From: CAZWSE01 sp964636575
Lineage (GTDB): Bacteria; Pseudomonadota; Alphaproteobacteria; Rhodobacterales; Rhodobacteraceae
Direction: 5' to 3'
Assembly (NCBI GenBank): GCA_964636575.1
Contig: CAZWSE010000092.1
Coordinates: 1 to 13,597, forward strand
Length of the DNA: 13,597 nt
The translations under genes and the position numbers were made by a program. Below are positions 1 to 5,978 of the stretch, in pieces. The stretch's first letter is position 1; every line of letters starts with the position of its first letter. The notes beneath the pieces are model-generated. The model made no database searches. It was given only the letters and a program-made list of their open reading frames with translations, and had not been told where the DNA came from.

Positions 1-458
1 CTGACCGCATCATCGTGGGTGAGACGCGTGGCGAAGAAGTGATCGACATGTTGCAAGCCATGAACACCGGCCACGATGGGTCGATGACCACAATTCACGC
101 CAACTCTGCCCGTGATGGTGTCAGCCGTTTGGAAAACATGATCGCGATGGCTGGTATTGAAATGCCTCTGAAGGCTGTTCGGTCCCAGATTTCTTCGGCT
201 GTGAACCTGATTGTGCAAGCTTCGCGTTTGCAGGACGGGTCGCGTCGTATGACCTCGATCACCGAGATCACCGGCATGGAAGGCGAAGTTATCTCTATGC
301 AGGAAATCTTCCGCTACCAGCGTGTCGGCCTGACCCCTGACAACAAGATCATCGGTCACTTTACGGCCACCGGCGTGCGCAGTGCGTTTTCTGAACGCTT
401 CCGCATGTGGGGCTATGATTTGCCGCCTGCGATCTTTGAACCCGTTGCGGCCGAGTAA
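1..458 (+). CDS. cpaF: CpaF/TadA-type pilus assembly ATPase, C-terminal part (5' end outside window)
   Basis: Secretion ATPase of the GspE/VirB11 family that powers assembly of the Tad (Flp) pilus; it acts as a cytoplasmic hexamer docked on the TadB/TadC inner-membrane platform. The reading frame is open from base 3 and begins DRIIVGETRGEE, the stretch just before and including the Asp-box/Walker B region in CpaF proteins. It continues with HDGSMTTIHANSARDG, the histidine-box region typical of this family, and ends at TAA 456-458. About 150 C-terminal residues are present; the Walker A motif and N-terminal domain lie upstream, so the GTG at 15 is an internal valine codon and not a start. tadB follows after 12 nt. 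Family assignment is secure from these motifs and the downstream tad genes. Confidence 0.96.
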   Translation, partial: DRIIVGETRGEEVIDMLQAMNTGHDGSMTTIHANSARDGVSRLENMIAMAGIEMPLKAVRSQISSAVNLIVQASRLQDGSRRMTSITEITGMEGEVISMQEIFRYQRVGLTPDNKIIGHFTATGVRSAFSERFRMWGYDLPPAIFEPVAAE

Positions 459-470
459 GGAATAGATGTC

Positions 471-1433
471 ATGAGTGCAGAACCAATTATTTATGGCCTG
501 ATTTTTGTCGGTGTCCTTGTGCTGGTCGAAGGCCTGTATCTGGTCATGTTCGGCAAATCCATCAGCCTCAACAGCCGCGTTAACCGCCGCCTTGAAATGC
601 TGAACAAAGGTTCCGGCCGCGAAGAGGTGTTGGAACAGCTCCGCAAGGAGATGCAACAGCATATGAAGGCGCGGTCTATTCCGCTTTATTCATTGCTGGC
701 TGATAAGGCCCAGAAAGCTGCCATCGCCTTTACCCCGCAACAGCTGATGATGATCATGGCAGCTGTGTCTGCCATTGCTTTTGTCGGGTTGTCCATCGGC
801 ACCGAAACCGAAGCCCCTGTGCGTGCATTGATGTCAATCGGTATGGGTATTGGCGGCGTCTTCTTTTGGGTGTCGTCCAAGGCGAACAAACGTCTGTCCA
901 TGATCGAAGAACAACTGCCCGACGCGGTTGAGCTTATGGTCCGGTCCTTGCGTGTGGGTCACCCTTTTGTCAGCGCCATTCAGATCGTTGCCAAGGAAGT
1001 CCAGGACCCGCTGGCCACCGAATTCGGCGTTATTGCCGATGAGGCTGCTTACGGCCGCGATGTGGGCGAAGCTTTGAAAGATCTGGCCGTGCGTCTTGAT
1101 ATGCAGGATTTGCGCTTTTTGTCGGTTGCTGTGACCATTCAACAGCAATCGGGTGGTAACCTCGCTGAGATCCTTGCAGGTCTTGCCAAGGTGATCCGTG
1201 CCCGTTTCCGCCTGTTCCGCCGCGTGAAAGCGATTACGGCTGAGGCCAAATGGTCAGGCAAATTCCTGTCCGGCTTCCCGATCATGGCCTTGATCGTCAT
1301 CAACATCGGTGATCCGCACTACTATGATGAAGTGCGCGACCATCCTTACTTTATCCCCGCCTGCTTCGGCGTTGGTATCTTTCTTGCTGTTAACCTTGTT
1401 GTCATGCGTGTCTTGACCAACATCAAAGTTTAA
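471..1433 (+). CDS. tadB: Tad pilus inner-membrane platform protein TadB
   Basis: Polytopic inner-membrane protein that, with TadC, forms the platform on which CpaF drives Flp pilin assembly. The 320-residue product has a hydrophobic N-terminal segment (about 6-28), two further segments (about 92-110 and 116-134), and a type II secretion F domain (about 146-275) containing EEQLPDAVELMVRSLRVG and QQQSGGNLAEIL, both typical of TadB. Two C-terminal hydrophobic segments follow (about 266-280 and 293-315). Length and layout are normal for TadB. The ATG at 471 follows an AAGGAA ribosome binding site that overlaps the cpaF stop region (457-462). The gene lies 12 nt after cpaF and 15 nt before tadC, so it is co-transcribed with both. 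Confidence 0.95.
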   Translation: MSAEPIIYGLIFVGVLVLVEGLYLVMFGKSISLNSRVNRRLEMLNKGSGREEVLEQLRKEMQQHMKARSIPLYSLLADKAQKAAIAFTPQQLMMIMAAVSAIAFVGLSIGTETEAPVRALMSIGMGIGGVFFWVSSKANKRLSMIEEQLPDAVELMVRSLRVGHPFVSAIQIVAKEVQDPLATEFGVIADEAAYGRDVGEALKDLAVRLDMQDLRFLSVAVTIQQQSGGNLAEILAGLAKVIRARFRLFRRVKAITAEAKWSGKFLSGFPIMALIVINIGDPHYYDEVRDHPYFIPACFGVGIFLAVNLVVMRVLTNIKV

Positions 1434-1448
1434 GGGGTCCGTGCTGCT

Positions 1449-2429
1449 ATGGATATCTTGGGACAAATTAACGAAACACTGACCGGCATGTTGGGCCCCT
1501 TTGGCCCGATCATCGCCCTTGGCGTTCTTGGTCTTTTCATGATCCTTTTGGTCATTCCGATGATCATGAACCAAAAGGAAGACCCGCTGGACAAGCTGAA
1601 ACGCGCCAGTGCGTCCCCCACAGGTGTGGAGCGTCGTGAGAAGCTTCGCCAAGGCGGCCAAAACGCGCAGCTCAAGAAGTTTGCGACCTTTCTTGAACCT
1701 CAGAACGTCGAAGACCTTAGCGCCATTCAACTGCGTCTGACCCAAGCTGGGTATCAGACCAAGGATGCTGTGCGCTTTTATCACTTTGCCCAGTTTGCCT
1801 TGGGGATCCTCGGCCTGATTGCCGGCGTGGTTTACGTCACCTTGTTGGGCGGCGGCGAAGGCTTGAGCACCCAAAAGATGATGGCCTATGCAATGGGTCC
1901 AGGTTTGATCGGCTACATGGCCCCCAAATACTGGGTGACCCGCCGTGTGGATGCCCGCAAAGACCAAATCGAATCCGGCTTTCCTGACTGTTTGGACATG
2001 ATGCTGGTCTGCATCGAGGCCGGTCAGTCTTTGGATCAATCTATCGTGCGTGTGTCCGGCGAGTTGCGGGCGTCCTACCCTGCTTTGGCGGATGAATTTG
2101 AAGTTGTCGCCTATGAGATGAAGGCCGGTAAAGACAAGGTCACTGTTCTCAACGACATGGGCACCCGCTGTGGCGTTCAGGATGTTGCGTCTTTTGTGAC
2201 CGTGCTGGTTCAATCCGCTACCTTTGGTACGTCGATTGCCGAAGCCTTGCGGGTCTATGCGGGCGAAATGCGTGATAAACGCGTCATGCGCGCAGAAGAA
2301 GCTGCAAACAAGTTGCCAACCAAGATGACCCTTGCCACTATGATGCTGACCGTTCCGCCGCTTCTGATCATTCTGGTTGGACCTTCGGTGCACGGGATCA
2401 CTCAGCTGGGCAATATGGGCCAACCGTAA
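1449..2429 (+). CDS. tadC: Tad pilus inner-membrane platform protein TadC
   Basis: Second platform protein of the Tad machine and the usual partner of TadB. The 326-residue product has an N-terminal membrane segment (about 19-40), a polar linker, a membrane segment (about 112-133), and a type II secretion F domain (about 176-302). The domain starts with ESGFPDCLDMMLVCIEAGQS and ends with NKLPTKMTLATMML followed by a hydrophobic PPLLIILVGPS segment; this C-terminal pattern is very characteristic of TadC. The ATG at 1449 follows AAGGGG at 1432-1437, which overlaps the tadB stop. tadD starts 3 nt after its TAA, so translational coupling is likely. No frameshift or missing block was seen. Confidence 0.95.
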   Translation: MDILGQINETLTGMLGPFGPIIALGVLGLFMILLVIPMIMNQKEDPLDKLKRASASPTGVERREKLRQGGQNAQLKKFATFLEPQNVEDLSAIQLRLTQAGYQTKDAVRFYHFAQFALGILGLIAGVVYVTLLGGGEGLSTQKMMAYAMGPGLIGYMAPKYWVTRRVDARKDQIESGFPDCLDMMLVCIEAGQSLDQSIVRVSGELRASYPALADEFEVVAYEMKAGKDKVTVLNDMGTRCGVQDVASFVTVLVQSATFGTSIAEALRVYAGEMRDKRVMRAEEAANKLPTKMTLATMMLTVPPLLIILVGPSVHGITQLGNMGQP

Positions 2430-2432
2430 GCA

Positions 2433-3041
2433 ATGACCAAAACAACCGGCGTCCCTTCGCGGGTCGCCAAGACAGGTTTCCTTCTGTTCCTGAGTATGGG
2501 AATGGCCGCTTGCACCGCAGGCGGCTTTCCTGCGCTTGGTGGGTCCGATGCGGCCATTGATGGCGCAAGCCCCTTTGCCCCTGGCATCGACCGCCGTGCT
2601 GATGCGGTCAGCGGCGTTGAAGTCGGCCACCGTTTGATCGCCGCAGGTCAGTATGAGCTGGCCCTTGATGCCTTCACCCGCGCCGCTTTGGCCGATGGGA
2701 TGAACGCCGAAATCCTTCTGGGTCTGGGCAGTGCCAACCTTGGATTGGGCCGTTTGGGACAGGCCGAAACCCTGCTGCGCCGCGCCACAAAAGAACAAGC
2801 CGAATGGCCCGAGCTTTGGAACAATCTTGGCGTTGTCCTGATGGAGCGTGGCAAATCCGAAGAAGCAATGCAGGTGTTTCGCAAGGCCTATGCGCTCGAC
2901 AATGGCAAAAGTGACTCAATCCGAGACAATTTGCGCGTGGCTATCGCAAAAACTGAAAACAATGGTAATCTGGACGCAGAAAACGATTATAAATTGGTGC
3001 GCCGCGGGTCATCCGACTTTTTGATCCGCCCGACATCATGA
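2433..3041 (+). CDS. tadD: TadD-like TPR lipoprotein of the Tad pilus system
   Basis: Probable outer-membrane or periplasmic lipoprotein with tetratricopeptide repeats; TadD proteins are thought to act as pilotins or scaffolds for the Tad secretin. The 202-residue product has a signal peptide with hydrophobic core FLLFLSMGMAA and a lipobox-like MAAC with the lipidation cysteine at residue 27. The -3 position is Met, so this lipobox is weaker than that of the next gene. TPR-like helices cover about 63-158, the clearest being LWNNLGVVLMERGKSEEAM (129-147). The start ATG lies only 3 nt after the tadC stop with no strong ribosome binding site of its own, which suggests coupling. The tadD name rests on position and TPR content; other TPR proteins occur in this place in tad loci. 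Confidence 0.85.
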   Translation: MTKTTGVPSRVAKTGFLLFLSMGMAACTAGGFPALGGSDAAIDGASPFAPGIDRRADAVSGVEVGHRLIAAGQYELALDAFTRAALADGMNAEILLGLGSANLGLGRLGQAETLLRRATKEQAEWPELWNNLGVVLMERGKSEEAMQVFRKAYALDNGKSDSIRDNLRVAIAKTENNGNLDAENDYKLVRRGSSDFLIRPTS

Positions 3042-3071
3042 TTGAGGCAAGAGCAGCAAAGGACGCAAAAA

Positions 3072-3929
3072 ATGCGCCACCCCCTTCTTTTTTCCGTCTG
3101 CGCAGCAGGCGTTATCGCCGTATCTGCGTGTAGTAAATCCGCAAACGATACCGTTGCGCGTGCGTTTAAGGACGTGAATGTTGTCGATGAAAGCAACCTC
3201 AATGACGTGATGTTGACCGTGGCCGACCCGAATGAGGCTGTCACATATTTCACCCGCGCTTTGTCTACAGACCCTGACCGCATTGATTTGCAGCGTGGAT
3301 TGGCCATTTCACTGGTCCGCGCCAAGCGCAACACCGAAGGTGTGTCTGCCTGGTCCAAGGTTGTTGATATGGATGACGCCACCCACGATGACCGTGTTCA
3401 GTTGGCCGATGCCCAAATCCGGTCCGGTGACTGGGGCAAAGCCGAGAAAACGCTCGATTCCGTGCCGCCGACCCATGAGACCTTTAAACGCTACCGCCTT
3501 GAGGCCATGATCGCAGACAGCAACAAGGAATGGGACAAGTCCGACAGCTTTTATGAAACTGCCGTTGGCCTGACCACCACCCCTGCGAGCGTCATGAACA
3601 ACTGGGGCTATTCCAAGCTGACACGCGGTGATTTCCCCGGTGCGGAACGTCTGTTCACCGAAGCCATCCGCCAGGATCCAAGCCTGTTTACCGCCAAGAA
3701 CAACATGGTTCTGGCCCGTGGCGCCCAGCGGAACTACAACATTCCGGTCATCCCGATGGACCAGATCGAGCGTGCGCAACTGATGCACACCCTTGGCCTG
3801 ACCGCCGTCAAACAGGGTGATGTTGAAACCGGCAAGGGCTTGCTGCGCGAAGCGATCGACACCCATCCGCAGCACTTTGAAGAGGCGTCCCGCAGTTTGG
3901 CCGCCCTTGAAGCGAATGTGACCAACTGA
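3072..3929 (+). CDS. Second TPR lipoprotein of the tad locus
   Basis: 285-residue predicted lipoprotein following tadD. From the ATG at 3072 the N-terminus is a textbook lipoprotein signal: MRH, a hydrophobic core, then VSAC with Cys20. An AAAGGA ribosome binding site (about 3057-3062) precedes this ATG. The frame also opens at a TTG at 3042, directly after the tadD stop, but that would put a charged RQEQQRTQK extension before the signal peptide, so 3072 is preferred. TPR-like repeats are visible around residues 53-100, 174-204 (NNWGYSKLTRGDFPGAERLF) and 236-267. Four nt separate it from the prepilin peptidase, so it belongs to the tad transcription unit. By family it is probably a scaffold or assembly factor in the periplasm or at the outer membrane. 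Its exact role and partner are unknown. Confidence 0.88.
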   Translation: MRHPLLFSVCAAGVIAVSACSKSANDTVARAFKDVNVVDESNLNDVMLTVADPNEAVTYFTRALSTDPDRIDLQRGLAISLVRAKRNTEGVSAWSKVVDMDDATHDDRVQLADAQIRSGDWGKAEKTLDSVPPTHETFKRYRLEAMIADSNKEWDKSDSFYETAVGLTTTPASVMNNWGYSKLTRGDFPGAERLFTEAIRQDPSLFTAKNNMVLARGAQRNYNIPVIPMDQIERAQLMHTLGLTAVKQGDVETGKGLLREAIDTHPQHFEEASRSLAALEANVTN

Positions 3930-3933
3930 TCCG

Positions 3934-4434
3934 ATGGACTTGGCGATTACGACTTTTGCGGCTTGGGTCTACCTGCCGTTTGTGCTGCCGATATGCTTGT
4001 ATTCGGCCTTCACGGACCTGCGTGAAATGAAGATTACCAATCAAGCTGTCCTTGCCTTGGGTGGGTTGTTCTTGGTGCTTGGCCTGATTGCCCTGCCCTT
4101 TACCGTTTATCTATGGGCGCTGGCGACGATGGTTGTCGTGCTGGTTGTCGGTATCGTTCTGAACGCTGCGGGTGCAATGGGTGCCGGGGACGCGAAGTTT
4201 CTCGCCGCCGCCGCCCCCTATATCGCGTGGGATGACGGGCGCACGATTTTGATGATCTTTACAGCGACCCTTTTGGCCGCTGTAGTCACACAACGCATTG
4301 CCAAATACACCCCCATCCGGCGCGCGGTCCCTCATTGGGTGTCCTGGGAGCGTGGAAATGACTTTCCGATGGGTCTGGCCTTGGGCGGAGCCTTGGGATT
4401 TTACATCATATTGGGCACAATCTACGGCGCCTGA
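3934..4434 (+). CDS. cpaA: Small CpaA/TadV-type prepilin peptidase
   Basis: Inner-membrane aspartyl protease of family A24 that cleaves the leader of Flp prepilin and pseudopilins. The 166-residue product carries both catalytic aspartates in the expected contexts: FTDLREMKITN with Asp28, and the GAGDAKF version of the GxGD motif with Asp86. It lacks the N-terminal cysteine/methylase part of PilD, as expected for the short Tad-type peptidases. Hydrophobic segments alternate along its length (about 9-26, 38-55, 58-80, 105-122, 145-163). The ATG lies 4 nt after the preceding TPR gene. Being last in the cluster is compatible with a tad operon although many loci place this gene near the pilin. After its TGA there is a 92-nt gap with no convincing terminator. 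Confidence 0.93.
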   Translation: MDLAITTFAAWVYLPFVLPICLYSAFTDLREMKITNQAVLALGGLFLVLGLIALPFTVYLWALATMVVVLVVGIVLNAAGAMGAGDAKFLAAAAPYIAWDDGRTILMIFTATLLAAVVTQRIAKYTPIRRAVPHWVSWERGNDFPMGLALGGALGFYIILGTIYGA

Positions 4435-4526
4435 TTGCGGGTTTTTCGCCTATTTGACCATAAAAATGTCTGATTTCCCTGCGATATTGTCGCTCAAAGC
4501 GATCCAATAGAAGCAGGCGATTTGAC

Positions 4527-5837
4527 ATGAACATGCAATCTACATCCGTTGTGGCCCCTCCCGCCCCACGCAGCATCCAGGAAATGAAACTGCCCATCGT
4601 TATGATGCGCGATATCATTTTGAAAACCATGTTTCGCCAGAATATCGATATGGTCACTGAACTGGCCAAGATCGTGTGTCTTCCGGTGGTCGTTACTCAA
4701 GAGCTTGTGGATATGGCCCGCGAACAGCGGTTCCTAGAGGCCACAGGGACGCTAAACGCCCAAAACGGCAACGAAATGGGATACCAACTGACCGATGCCG
4801 GCAAAACCCGTGCGATGGATGCCCTGAAACAGTCTGAATACTTTGGTGCGATGCCTGTGCCGCTGGACGTCTACCGCGAACAGGTCAAACGCCAGTCGAT
4901 CCGCAACATCCAGATCACCCGCGACCAGTTGACCGGCGCTATGGGCCATCTGGTTCTGCCCGATGATCTGCTGGACCAGCTTGGGCCATCGGTGTCTGCC
5001 GGTCGCTCGATCCTGATGTATGGCCCTCCCGGTAACGGTAAGTCCTCGATTTCAAACGGTATTCGCGATGCTTTGGGCGATAAGGTCTATGTGCCGCGTG
5101 CGATTGAATACGCCGGTCAGGTGATCACGGTCTACGATCCGATTGTTCACTCTGCTGCGACGGTTCAATCCGATGATCCCAATTCACTGCGACGCAATTC
5201 CAATCGCTATGACACCCGTTATGTCTGCTGCGAACGGCCCACGGTTGTGACGGGCGGTGAATTGTCGCTTGATATGTTGGATCTGGTCTACAACCCGAAC
5301 GCCAAGACCTATCAGGCGCCGTTGCAGCTGAAATCGACCGGCGGCATCTTTATTGTGGACGATTTGGGCCGTCAGGCTGAACCTCCGCAAGCCCTGATCA
5401 ACCGCTGGATTGTTCCACTAGAGGAATCCAAGGATATTCTGGCCCTGCAGTCGGGTGAAAAGTTCGAAGTGCCTTTCGATACGTTGGTGATCTTCTCGAC
5501 CAACTTCCACCCTAATGAAATCTTCGATAAGGCGGCCCTGCGCCGGATCTTCTTTAAGATCAAAATCGATGGACCCAATCAGGAAAACTTCCTGAAAATC
5601 TTCGCGATGGTGGCACGCAAAAAGAACATGGCACTGGATGAAGCCGCTTTGATGCATTTGTTGAAGGTCAAATACCCGACCATCGACAACGTCTATGCCA
5701 ACTACCAGCCGGTTTTCCTAATCGACCAGATGATCGCCATCTGCGATTTCGAAGGCATCCCCTACAAGATGAGCCCCGAGCTGATCGACCGGGCCTGGGC
5801 CAACATGTTCGTCAAAGACGAAACCATCGTCAAATAA
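4527..5837 (+). CDS. AAA+ ATPase with N-terminal winged-helix-like domain, function unknown, next to tad locus
   Basis: 436-residue cytoplasmic protein with no signal peptide or membrane segment. Residues about 20-110 look like a small helical winged-helix-type module (MVTELAKIVCLPVVV, then GYQLTDAGKTRAMDAL). A AAA+ core follows: Walker A GPPGNGKS (166-173), Walker B IFIVDD (274-279), sensor-1-like FSTN (323-326), and a candidate arginine finger in ALRR (339-340). All ATPase motifs are intact, so it is probably an active oligomeric ATPase. The start ATG at 4527 has a modest AGCAGG site upstream; an ATG two codons later is also possible. It lies on the same strand 92 nt after the prepilin peptidase and is followed by an unrelated repair unit. 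A MoxR-type role is conceivable, but no VWA-domain partner is adjacent. A link to pilus assembly is inferred only from position. Confidence 0.88.
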   Translation: MNMQSTSVVAPPAPRSIQEMKLPIVMMRDIILKTMFRQNIDMVTELAKIVCLPVVVTQELVDMAREQRFLEATGTLNAQNGNEMGYQLTDAGKTRAMDALKQSEYFGAMPVPLDVYREQVKRQSIRNIQITRDQLTGAMGHLVLPDDLLDQLGPSVSAGRSILMYGPPGNGKSSISNGIRDALGDKVYVPRAIEYAGQVITVYDPIVHSAATVQSDDPNSLRRNSNRYDTRYVCCERPTVVTGGELSLDMLDLVYNPNAKTYQAPLQLKSTGGIFIVDDLGRQAEPPQALINRWIVPLEESKDILALQSGEKFEVPFDTLVIFSTNFHPNEIFDKAALRRIFFKIKIDGPNQENFLKIFAMVARKKNMALDEAALMHLLKVKYPTIDNVYANYQPVFLIDQMIAICDFEGIPYKMSPELIDRAWANMFVKDETIVK

Positions 5838-5847
5838 CCACGCGACT

Positions 5848-5900
5848 CTCTTCTTTGTTCCAAATAAATCCCGGGGGTATCTAGGGGGCAGCGCCCCCTA
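5848..5900. repeat. Intergenic palindromic repeat element, copy 1
   Basis: The element begins 11 nt after the AAA+ ATPase stop. It has an AT-richer conserved end (CTCTTCTTTGTTC, then AAATAAATCCC; 5848-5872), a short linker GGGGGTATC, and a perfect hairpin TAGGGGGC-AGC-GCCCCCTA (5882-5900; 8-bp stem, 3-nt loop). The 25-nt end recurs with one mismatch at 10465-10489. The hairpin is not followed by a T-run, so it is not a classical intrinsic terminator, although it could stabilise the mRNA 3' end. From general knowledge, similar elements are common between genes in Rhodobacteraceae; the copy number in this genome cannot be judged from the window. Confidence 0.7.
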
Positions 5901-5936
5901 ATACGTCCAAGGCGGAGCCGCGGACAAAGATCATGC

Positions 5937-5972
5937 GTGGGGGCTGGTCCCCACTCCGTTTGGGACTACACT
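5937..5972 (+). promoter_or_regulatory. Inverted repeat and possible -10 element upstream of the helicase
   Basis: A perfect inverted repeat GTGGGG-GCTGGT-CCCCAC occupies 5937-5954. A -10-like TACACT follows at 5967-5972, only 6 nt before the helicase ATG at 5979. There is no Shine-Dalgarno-like sequence between them. Together this would fit a leaderless transcript with the palindrome across the -35 region, where an operator could sit. No good -35 hexamer is visible. Treat this as a suggestion. Confidence 0.3.
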
Positions 5973-5978
5973 CGCTCC

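Noticed and set aside
1254..2798. Long open frame on the minus strand (514 codons) opposite tadB, tadC and tadD
   Set aside because: It lies fully antisense to three well-supported genes, its translation is rich in His, Gln and Gly with no recognisable domain, and it crosses gene boundaries. It is an artefact of codon bias on the real strand.
3309..3875. Minus-strand open frame of 188 codons inside the second TPR gene
   Set aside because: Fully contained in the antisense of a gene with a signal peptide and TPR repeats; no ribosome binding site or domain.
4435..4526. Promoter between the prepilin peptidase and the AAA+ ATPase
   Set aside because: TTGACC (4454-4459) and TTGTCG (4487-4492) look like -35 elements, but no acceptable -10 hexamer lies 16-18 nt downstream of either.
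5882..5900. GC-rich hairpin after the AAA+ ATPase as an intrinsic terminator
   Set aside because: The stem is perfect but no T-run follows on either strand (flanks are ATAC and GATAC-like), so it was listed as part of a repeat element instead.
5937..5978. GTG at 5937 as the helicase start
   Set aside because: It would add 14 residues not expected from the family, whose N-terminus begins close to the LPxxFxxWF segment; the GTG also falls within a palindrome.
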